DNA from: Rhizobiales bacterium UBA697
Lineage (GTDB): Bacteria; Pseudomonadota; Alphaproteobacteria; Rhizobiales; Ancalomicrobiaceae
NCBI GenBank assembly: GCA_002298965.1
Contig: DBMN01000267.1
Span: 1 to 5,225, forward strand
Length of the DNA stretch: 5,225 bases
Direction: 5' to 3'
Position 1 is the first letter of the stretch, and each line of letters begins with the position of its first letter. Of the stretch, positions 1-4,810 are shown one piece after another. The translations under genes and the position numbers were made by a program. A model generated the notes under the pieces. The model saw only the letters and a program-made list of their open reading frames with translations, was not told the DNA's origin and made no database searches.

Positions 1-630
1 GACGCGGTCGTCGGCGTCGGGCGCGCACGCGACGGCGGAGAGGCGGCGCTGTTCGCCGCGATCGGCGATCTCGAGCGCCAGGGCGACGGCGGCCTCGACG
101 AGATCGCCGTCCGCGACCGCGTCGACGAGACCGAGGGCGGCGGCCTTGCCGGCCTCGACCGGGGCGCCGGAGAGCATGAGGGAAAAGGCCTTCGCCGCGC
201 CGATCAGGCGGGGGAGACGCTGCGTTCCGCCGGCACCGGGCAGGAGGCCGAGCCTGATCTCGGGGAGGCCGACGGTCGCGCCGGGTGCAGCGACGCGGGC
301 ATGGGCGGCGAGCGCCAGTTCGAAACCACCGCCGAGCGCCGCGCCGTTCAGCGCCGCGACCACGGGCTTGGCGCAAGATTCGATGCGGGCGAGCACGTCG
401 GGCAGCGACGGCGGGACCGGCGGCCTGCCGAATTCGGTGATGTCGGCGCCGGCGACGAAGGTCCGGCCGGCGGCGGAGAGCACGATCGCCCGCACCGCGG
501 GATCGGCCTCGGCGGCCGCGATCGCGGCGACGAGATCGCCGCGCAGCCGCGCCGAGAGCGCGTTCACGGGCGGATTGTCGATGACGAGAAGCGCGACGGA
601 GCCGACGTTCCGCCTCGAGACCGTGCCCAT
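1..630 (-). CDS. Enoyl-CoA hydratase (crotonase) domain, probable N-terminal part of a FadB/FadJ-type bifunctional beta-oxidation enzyme (partial, 3' end outside window)
   Basis: The reverse strand reads open from ATG at 630-628 for 210 codons to the window edge. The product has the crotonase fold that hydrates trans-2-enoyl-CoA esters in the cytoplasm. Visible landmarks are the opening strand ending DNPPVNAL (18-25), the first oxyanion-hole segment AGADITEF (60-67), the second segment ALGGGFELAL (98-107), and LPEIRLGLLPGAGGTQRLPR (122-141). Glu104 and Glu124 align with the two catalytic glutamates of active hydratases, so the domain looks catalytically competent. After about residue 185 the sequence (DRGEQRRLSAVACAP) does not resemble the C-terminal helix of stand-alone hydratases. 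It looks more like the linker before the 3-hydroxyacyl-CoA dehydrogenase half of bifunctional enzymes, so a product of about 700 residues is likely but unseen. The start is supported by AGGGGG at 640-635, four bases upstream. The ATG at 634-632 is out of frame. It is divergent from the Liv operon. A stand-alone hydratase or isomerase remains possible. Confidence 0.88.
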   Translation of the reverse strand, partial: MGTVSRRNVGSVALLVIDNPPVNALSARLRGDLVAAIAAAEADPAVRAIVLSAAGRTFVAGADITEFGRPPVPPSLPDVLARIESCAKPVVAALNGAALGGGFELALAAHARVAAPGATVGLPEIRLGLLPGAGGTQRLPRLIGAAKAFSLMLSGAPVEAGKAAALGLVDAVADGDLVEAAVALALEIADRGEQRRLSAVACAPDADDRV

Positions 631-648
631 GCATCCCCCTGAATTTTG

Positions 649-663
649 TTCTGCATAGCGGAA
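649..663. promoter_or_regulatory. Palindromic operator-like site, copy 1 (hydratase side)
   Basis: The sequence TTCTGC-ATA-GCGGAA is an inverted repeat with 6-base arms (five of six pairs match) around a 3-base centre. The same arms recur at 763-777, and in both copies the right arm continues as ATTGC or its equivalent, so the shared block is TTCTGC-N3-GCGGAATTGC. This copy lies 18 bases upstream of the hydratase ATG and downstream of the candidate minus-strand promoter, which would suit a repressor of that gene. The form resembles sites of some IclR-family regulators as I remember them. No regulator gene lies in the window, so the family is a guess. Confidence 0.6.
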
Positions 664-670
664 TTGCAAA

Positions 671-702
671 CCGCATATTTTCGTTGTCACGATGAAATGC
701 GG
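671..702. promoter_or_regulatory. Imperfect 32-base palindrome, possible second operator
   Basis: Outer arms CCGCAT (671-676) and ATGCGG (697-702) are perfect complements, and inner arms TCGT (681-684) and ACGA (689-692) also pair. In total 11 of the 16 symmetric positions are complementary about a centre at 686/687. The site overlaps the candidate minus-strand -10 region, so a bound protein could block transcription of the hydratase gene. It is unlike the repeat at 649-663 and 763-777, so it may serve a different protein. It could also be a chance palindrome. Confidence 0.4.
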
Positions 703-722
703 GACGCGGATGGGGTTGTCAA
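694..722 (-). promoter_or_regulatory. Candidate promoter for the hydratase gene
   Basis: On the reverse strand a perfect TTGACA -35 hexamer (722-717), preceded by C as in the CTTGAC form common in Alphaproteobacteria, is followed at 17 bases by CATTTC (699-694), a poor -10 match. Transcription would start near 687 and run through operator copy 1 before reaching the ATG at 630. The -35 box is convincing. The -10 box is weak, so the exact promoter is uncertain. Confidence 0.4.
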
Positions 723-762
723 GCGGGTTACGGCGCCATCGGCATCATTCTCGAACAAATCA

Positions 763-777
763 TTCTGCTGTGCGGAA
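763..777. promoter_or_regulatory. Palindromic operator-like site, copy 2 (Liv operon side)
   Basis: TTCTGC-TGT-GCGGAA has the same arms and spacing as the site at 649-663, with a different 3-base centre. Similarity continues to the right through ATTGC and then AC-N-GCA, giving 21 matches over 28 bases between 649-676 and 763-790. Centre-to-centre distance is 114 bases. This copy lies just upstream of the plus-strand TTGACA at 795-800, a position that suits an activator touching RNA polymerase, although repression by looping between the two copies is also possible. Confidence 0.6.
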
Positions 778-794
778 TTGCCGACTGCACTTTG

Positions 795-823
795 TTGACA
801 AGCTTCCGGGGCCGTGGCACTCG
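795..823 (+). promoter_or_regulatory. Candidate promoter for the Liv operon
   Basis: A perfect TTGACA hexamer (795-800) faces the operon, and the operator-like repeat ends 17 bases upstream of it. At 17 bases downstream the sequence is CACTCG, a poor -10 match, so the promoter may need an activator or the start may lie elsewhere. If it is correct, transcription begins near 830 and leaves a leader of about 165 bases before the ATG at 995. Confidence 0.38.
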
Positions 824-831
824 ATGGACGA

Positions 832-910
832 CCGTCGCTCGACCGACGGACAGGAAACGACGCGGGGACCGACCCGCGCGAACTCGGGGAGAGGCGCCGG
901 AACGGGTGCC
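832..910 (+). promoter_or_regulatory. Three successive small hairpins in the probable 5' leader of the binding-protein mRNA
   Basis: Three inverted repeats follow one another, each with a 6-base stem and a 6-base loop: CCGTCG/CGACGG (832-837 with 844-849), CGCGGG/CCCGCG (861-866 with 873-878), and GGCGCC/GGTGCC (893-898 with 905-910, containing one G-U pair). None is followed by a T run, so they are not intrinsic terminators. They could stabilise the mRNA 5' end or affect leader folding. In DNA this rich in G and C short stems arise often by chance, so function is uncertain. Confidence 0.3.
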
Positions 911-983
911 GCGGACGTCGTCTCGATGCGAGGCGCGATCGCGGCGGCAGCGGTTCCGCACCCCCCTTCGCGAGCAAACCTCT

Positions 984-990
984 GGAGGGA
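984..990 (+). promoter_or_regulatory. Ribosome binding site that fixes the binding-protein start
   Basis: GGAGGGA lies four bases upstream of the ATG at 995. The reading frame is open upstream as far as an ATG at 692. This site, together with the signal peptide that begins exactly at 995, shows that translation starts here and not at the far upstream ATG. Confidence 0.85.
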
Positions 991-994
991 AGAA

Positions 995-2173
995 ATGGTC
1001 CGCAATGCCCTGGTGTCCGCGGCTCTCGGTCTGGCGCTCGGCGCCGTCGGTGCCACCGCCGGACACGCCCAGTCCGCCACGAAGATCGTCATCGGCGCCC
1101 ACATGCCGCTGACCGGTTCGCTCGCCCGCTCCGGCCGCGCCTTCGACGAGGGCATGCGCGTGGCGATCGAGGCCTGCAACGCCGCCCAGCCGCGCTGGCG
1201 TTTCGAGGTCGAGGAGATCGACGACGAATCGACCCCGGCCAAGGCGGTCTCGGCGGTCGAGAAGCTCGCCGCCTCCGGCGCCACGGCGATCATCGGCGGC
1301 TACGGCTCGAACATCGTCGGTCCGGCCTCGGACGCCTCCGACAAGCTCGGCAAGACCTACATCACCGCCGGCGCCGTCTCCGACGAGCTGACGGCGCGCG
1401 GGCTGAAGACCTTCTTCCGCATCAACAACAACGCCGGCTATCAGCGCGGCATCGCCGGTCTCCTGACCGAGCTGAAGCCGACGGCGGTGTCGATCGTCGC
1501 CTCGACCAAGGAGGCCCCGGCGCTGCTCGCCGAAGGGCTGGAGAAGGAGCTCTCCGCCAAGGGCATCAAGGTGACCGTCCACAAGTTCGACCCGGCGATC
1601 ACCGACTTCAAGCCGATCGTCAACAAGATCAAGCTCCAGGACAAGCCGGACGTCATCATGATGTCGGCCTACGAGAACGACTACGTCGGCATCATCCGCG
1701 CCGCCAAGGTGTTGAAGCCGGACGTCAAGCTGATCGTCGGCGCCTGGTCGCTGGCGACGCCGAAGATGTACCAGGAATTCCCCGACCTGATGAACAACGT
1801 CATCGGCACCTCGTTCCTGCCCTTCCCCGTCGAGGTGAAGAGCGAGGAGGGCCAGCGCTTCGCCGAAGCCTACAAGAAGATGTTCGGCAAGGAGATCGAG
1901 TATCTCTCCTCGCTCGCCTACGTCGAGACCATGGCGCTGTGCGAGGCGATCGTGCGCTCCGGCGACGCCGGCACCCTCGCCAAGGGCGGCCTGCCCGACG
2001 AGATGCGCAAGACCGACCGGCCGTCGATCCTCGGCCGCATCCAGTTCGACGCCACCGGCGACAACCCGAACTTCGCGCTGTCGATGGGCCAGCATCGCGA
2101 GGGCAAGATCGTGCTGGTCTCGCCGAAGGAGGCCGCGACCGGCCCGCTCGCCTATCCGGCCCTGCCCTGGTGA
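995..2173 (+). CDS. Branched-chain amino acid-type ABC transporter substrate-binding protein (LivJ/LivK-like)
   Basis: This 392-residue protein is the periplasmic receptor of a HAAT-family (Liv-type) importer, with a type I periplasmic-binding fold of two lobes. Residues 1-25 form a signal peptide: a positive start (MVRN), a hydrophobic stretch rich in Ala, Leu and Gly, and a likely cleavage site after GHA at 25. The mature protein opens with KIVIGAHMPLTGSLA (30-44), the typical first strand and binding loop of the family. GGYGSNIVGPASDASDK (101-117) matches the ligand-loop region, and FDATGDN (351-357) the usual near-C-terminal motif. Its length fits the family. It is the first gene of the operon and is followed by both permeases and both ATPases. 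Ligand choice is not readable: related receptors bind branched-chain amino acids, but others bind aromatic acids, amides or urea. The upstream in-frame extension to 692 lacks a ribosome binding site and would bury the signal peptide, so I rejected it. Confidence 0.93.
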   Translation: MVRNALVSAALGLALGAVGATAGHAQSATKIVIGAHMPLTGSLARSGRAFDEGMRVAIEACNAAQPRWRFEVEEIDDESTPAKAVSAVEKLAASGATAIIGGYGSNIVGPASDASDKLGKTYITAGAVSDELTARGLKTFFRINNNAGYQRGIAGLLTELKPTAVSIVASTKEAPALLAEGLEKELSAKGIKVTVHKFDPAITDFKPIVNKIKLQDKPDVIMMSAYENDYVGIIRAAKVLKPDVKLIVGAWSLATPKMYQEFPDLMNNVIGTSFLPFPVEVKSEEGQRFAEAYKKMFGKEIEYLSSLAYVETMALCEAIVRSGDAGTLAKGGLPDEMRKTDRPSILGRIQFDATGDNPNFALSMGQHREGKIVLVSPKEAATGPLAYPALPW

Positions 2174-2181
2174 GCCCTCGT

Positions 2182-2205
2182 CGCGGCGCCCGCCCCGGCG
2201 CCGCG
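2182..2205 (+). promoter_or_regulatory. Strong GC hairpin between the binding-protein and livH genes
   Basis: CGCGGCGCC (2182-2190) and GGCGCCGCG (2197-2205) form a perfect 9-bp stem around the 6-base loop CGCCCC. The stem starts 8 bases after the binding-protein stop codon. It is followed by TCCCTCCCGTCCC without a T run, so a complete rho-independent terminator is unlikely. In other binding-protein importers a hairpin at this place protects the upstream mRNA from 3' exonucleases and lets the receptor be made in excess over the membrane parts. I infer the same role here. Confidence 0.6.
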
Positions 2206-2237
2206 TCCCTCCCGTCCCGCAGCCCCCTCGAGGCATC

Positions 2238-3110
2238 ATGTTCGAACTCGTTCTGCAGGCCGTCTTCTCGGGCGTGCTCGTCGGCAGCGTCTATGCCCTC
2301 GTCGCGCTCGGTCTGGCGGTGACGTTCGGCGCCATGCGCATCATCAACCTCGCCCACGGCGAGCTGGTGCTGCTCGCCGCCTACATGGCCCACGTGGTCG
2401 AGAACCGTTTCGGCCAGAACCCGTGGGCGGCGATCCCCCTCGCCCTGGTGGTGGTGGTGTCGCTGAGCTGGGTGGTCTTCAAGGCGATCGACCGGATCCG
2501 CGAGCATCGCGAGCTCAATTCGCTGATCCTCACCTTCGCCGTCGGCATCGTGCTGACCAACGCGATCCTGCTGATCTTCGCCTCCGACGTCCGTTCCACC
2601 TCCTCGCCGACCCTGCAGGACGCGATCTCCTTCGGCGATCTCTTCGCCATGAAGGGCGAGATCGTCGCCTTCTGCGTCTCGCTGGTGCTGATGGCGGTGT
2701 TGTGGTGGTGGTTGAAGAAGAGCTGGTACGGCCGTGCGGTGCGTGCCGTTTCCTCCGATCGCGCGGCGGCGGCGCTGATGGGCATCGATCCCGCCCGCAT
2801 CGAGACGGTGTCGTTCCTGGTCGCCGGCGCGCTCGCCTCCTTCGCCGGCATCGCGCTCTACACCATGAGCGTGGTCCAGCCGGCGGTCGGCCATGCCTTC
2901 ACCGTCAAGGCCTTCATCGTCACCGTGCTGGCCGGCGTCGGCTCGATCCCGGGTGTCTTCCTCGGCGCGATCCTGCTCGGCGTCACCGAGGCGCTGACGG
3001 TGACGCTGGCGAGTTCCGCCCTGCAGGAACTCGCCGGGATGGTGCTCTTCCTGCTCGTCCTCTTCTTCCTTCCGAACGGCCTGTTCGGTGCCCGCGCCCG
3101 GCGCGGCTGA
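2238..3110 (+). CDS. livH: Branched-chain amino acid-type ABC transporter permease LivH
   Basis: This 290-residue inner-membrane protein would be one of the two channel-forming subunits of the importer. Several hydrophobic helices are evident (for example about 8-30, 42-54, 63-82, 95-115, 141-159, 191-210, 224-250 and 262-279). Family motifs are NLAHGE (37-42), the cytoplasmic coupling segment GRAVRAVSSDRAAAALMGID (165-184), which would dock on the ATPases, and TVKAFIVTVLAGVGSIPG (222-239). Length and motif order fit LivH. A run of three tryptophans (156-158) at the end of a helix, followed by LKK, probably marks the cytoplasmic membrane edge. The start at 2238 has GAGG (2230-2233) four bases upstream. 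The gene follows the receptor gene after 64 bases containing a hairpin, and livM begins 10 bases after its stop. Confidence 0.92.
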   Translation: MFELVLQAVFSGVLVGSVYALVALGLAVTFGAMRIINLAHGELVLLAAYMAHVVENRFGQNPWAAIPLALVVVVSLSWVVFKAIDRIREHRELNSLILTFAVGIVLTNAILLIFASDVRSTSSPTLQDAISFGDLFAMKGEIVAFCVSLVLMAVLWWWLKKSWYGRAVRAVSSDRAAAALMGIDPARIETVSFLVAGALASFAGIALYTMSVVQPAVGHAFTVKAFIVTVLAGVGSIPGVFLGAILLGVTEALTVTLASSALQELAGMVLFLLVLFFLPNGLFGARARRG

Positions 3111-3120
3111 AAGGGGCTCC

Positions 3121-4116
3121 ATGTCCGCGAAACCCGTCTCCTCCGGGCCGACCACGACCGTGCTCCTCGCCGGAGCGGCGCTTCTCGTCGTCGCCGCGGC
3201 GCCGATCGTGCTCGGCCTCGGCAACTATGCGCTCGGCCTGCTCGTCTCGGCGCTCGTGCTCTCCGGCCTCGCGCTCTCCTGGGCGCTGCTCGGCAATCTC
3301 GGCGGCATGGTCTCCTTCGGCCATGCGGCGTTCTTCGGGGTCGGCGCCTACGGCTCCGCCCTCCTCTCCGCCCGGCTCGGCGTGCCGGTGGCGCTGGCCG
3401 TGCCGCTCGGCGGGCTGATCGCCTCGGCGAGCGCGCTGACCATGCTGCCGACGCTGCGGCTGTCGGGGCCCTATTTCGCGCTGGCGATCCTCGCCTACGC
3501 GCAGATCTTCCGCATCCTCGCGACCGAGGCGACGCCGATCACCGGCGGCGCGGCGGGGCTCCAGCGCTATCCGACGCTGCCGACGGTCTTCGGCTTCGAT
3601 CTCTCGACCCGCACCGGCTCCTACCTCGTGGTGCTGGCCGTGCTCGCCGTCTTCGCCGCGGTCTATGTCGCGATCCGGCGCAGCCACGTCGGCACCGCGC
3701 TCCGGGCGATCGCCGAGAGCGAGGTCGCCACCCGCGTCGTCGGCGTCGACAGCGTCCGCCTCAAGGCGTGGATGCTGCTCCTCTCGGCCTTCATGGCCGG
3801 CGTCTTCGGTGCACTCAACGCCCATGTGATCGGCTTCCTCGAGCCCGACTACGCCTTCGGCGGCACCTGGAGCGTCATGCCGATCATCGCCGCGATCTTC
3901 GGCGGCTATCACACCGTGTTCGGGCCGATCTTCGGCGCCGTGGTGATCTATCTCTTCGACCAGCTGGTGGCGAAGAGCCTGATCCCGGTCGGCCACGAGA
4001 TCCTGCTCGGTCTCGTCCTCGCCGCCATGGTGCTGATCGCCCCCAACGGCATCGCCGGGCTGGTCGACGGTCTCTTCGGGAAATTCACGGGAGGGCGTCG
4101 CCATGTTGCGACTTGA
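3121..4116 (+). CDS. livM: Branched-chain amino acid-type ABC transporter permease LivM
   Basis: This 331-residue membrane protein is the second channel subunit, partner of LivH. The family signature GNLGGMVSFGHAAFFGVGAY is at 58-77, TGGAAGLQ at 141-148, and the coupling segment GTALRAIAESEVATRVVGVD at 191-210. Hydrophobic helices occur at about 13-55, 65-84, 88-110, 117-134, 167-185, 215-235, 252-283 and 293-308. Length fits the shorter LivM proteins that lack the N-terminal extension of the E. coli protein. I chose ATG 3121 because AAGGGG (3111-3116) sits four bases upstream. An in-frame GTG at 3088 would add 11 residues inside livH and has no comparable site. The 3' end overlaps livG by 14 bases, which suggests translational coupling. 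Confidence 0.92.
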   Translation: MSAKPVSSGPTTTVLLAGAALLVVAAAPIVLGLGNYALGLLVSALVLSGLALSWALLGNLGGMVSFGHAAFFGVGAYGSALLSARLGVPVALAVPLGGLIASASALTMLPTLRLSGPYFALAILAYAQIFRILATEATPITGGAAGLQRYPTLPTVFGFDLSTRTGSYLVVLAVLAVFAAVYVAIRRSHVGTALRAIAESEVATRVVGVDSVRLKAWMLLLSAFMAGVFGALNAHVIGFLEPDYAFGGTWSVMPIIAAIFGGYHTVFGPIFGAVVIYLFDQLVAKSLIPVGHEILLGLVLAAMVLIAPNGIAGLVDGLFGKFTGGRRHVAT

Positions 4117-4810
4117 CGGCGTCTCGGTGCGTTTCGGCGGCCTCGCCGCCCTGACGGACGTCTCCTTCGACGTGGCGGAGGGCGAGATCCTCGGTCTCGT
4201 CGGCCCCAACGGCGCGGGCAAGACCACGCTCTTCAACACCATCTCCGGCCTCGTCCGGCCGCGCGGCCGCATCCGCTTCGACGGACGCGACATCACGGCG
4301 ACGGCGCTGCACCAGCGCGCCCGGGTCGGCATCGGCCGCACCTTCCAGATCCCGCAGCCGATGCAGCGGCTGACGGTGCGCGAGAATCTCGAGGTGGCGC
4401 AGGTCTTCGGTGCCGGCCGGCACGATCCGGCGCGGATCGACGAGATCCTGACGGTGATGGAACTCGCCCACAAGGCCGACGCCGACGCGGCGACGTCGCT
4501 GGCGTTGCAGGAGCTGAAGCGCCTCGAGATCGCCAAGGCGCTCGCCATCCGCCCGCGCGTGCTGCTGCTCGACGAGGTGCTGGCCGGGCTGGAGAGCCGC
4601 GCCAAACATCTCTTCATGCTGAAGCTGCGCGAACTGCACGCGCTCTACGGTCTGACCATCGTCATCGTCGAGCACGACATCGAGACGATCTCGAACCTCT
4701 GCTCGCGCGCCGTGGTGCTCGACTTCGGCCGCCTGATCGCCGACGGCACCCCGGACGAGGTCTTCCGCAACCCGGACGTCGTGAAGAGCTACACCGGAGG
4801 AGCCCACTGA
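4103..4810 (+). CDS. livG: Branched-chain amino acid-type ABC transporter ATP-binding protein LivG, with unusual signature motif
   Basis: This 235-residue cytoplasmic ATPase would pair with LivF to power LivHM. Walker A is GPNGAGKTT (34-42), the Q-loop glutamine is Gln82 in GRTFQIPQ, Walker B with catalytic glutamate is VLLLDE (153-158, Asp157 and Glu158), and the switch histidine is His191 in IVEHD. The C-terminal NPDVVKSYTGG is typical of LivG. The ABC signature is odd: where E. coli LivG has LAYGQQRRLEIA this protein has LALQELKRLEIA (133-144), with Gln136 in place of the conserved glycine. The stretch between the ENL motif (94-96) and the signature is about 15 residues shorter than in E. 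coli LivG, and the whole protein is about 20 residues shorter. From memory, similar signatures occur in a LivG subgroup that also has LDEV in place of LDEP, as here, so this may be an inherited variant and not damage. The start has GGGAGGG (4089-4095) seven bases upstream, inside livM. Confidence 0.92.
   Translation: MLRLDGVSVRFGGLAALTDVSFDVAEGEILGLVGPNGAGKTTLFNTISGLVRPRGRIRFDGRDITATALHQRARVGIGRTFQIPQPMQRLTVRENLEVAQVFGAGRHDPARIDEILTVMELAHKADADAATSLALQELKRLEIAKALAIRPRVLLLDEVLAGLESRAKHLFMLKLRELHALYGLTIVIVEHDIETISNLCSRAVVLDFGRLIADGTPDEVFRNPDVVKSYTGGAH

Larger units (their letters stand above)
631..994. promoter_or_regulatory. Divergent intergenic control region between the hydratase gene and the Liv operon
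   Basis: This 364-base stretch separates two genes that are transcribed away from each other. Its left half (about 641-800) is visibly richer in A and T than the flanking genes and carries two copies of a palindromic repeat, a 32-base imperfect palindrome and two outward-facing TTGACA hexamers. Its right half (about 801-990) is GC-rich, shows no convincing gene, and is best read as the 5' leader of the binding-protein mRNA with several small hairpins. I see no tRNA, riboswitch or small protein gene with a convincing ribosome binding site here. Confidence 0.75.

Noticed and set aside
146..658. Plus-strand open frames of 170 and 113 codons over the hydratase gene
   Set aside because: The minus strand encodes an evident crotonase domain with catalytic residues. 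The plus-strand products are Ala, Arg, Ser and Gly rich without features.
934..943. Perfect 10-base palindrome CGCGATCGCG
   Set aside because: A short self-complementary run of GC-rich text with no loop and no second copy nearby is easily a chance event.
692..994. In-frame N-terminal extension of 101 residues on the binding protein
   Set aside because: It has no ribosome binding site, has low-complexity composition and overlaps the promoter region. The signal peptide and GGAGGGA both point to 995.
2182..2218. Rho-independent terminator after the binding-protein gene
   Set aside because: The hairpin is strong, but the following bases are C-rich with no T run, and the downstream genes belong to the same transporter.
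728..2239. 503-codon open frame on the minus strand opposite the binding-protein gene
   Set aside because: Its composition is low in complexity and dominated by Arg, Gly, Asp and Leu. It covers both the regulatory region and a well-supported gene on the other strand.
3088..3120. GTG start at 3088 giving LivM 11 more residues
   Set aside because: It lies inside the end of livH and lacks a good ribosome binding site, while ATG 3121 has AAGGGG at proper spacing.
1800..3224. 474-codon open frame on the minus strand opposite the binding-protein and livH genes
   Set aside because: It is very rich in His, Asp, Glu, Arg and Gln with no domain, so it is a mirror of the third-position GC bias of the real genes.
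2983..4617. 544-codon open frame on the minus strand opposite livM and livG
   Set aside because: Its product is rich in Arg, Glu, Asp, Gly and His with no recognisable domain, as expected from reading a GC-rich gene backwards. The plus strand here encodes clear LivM and LivG.
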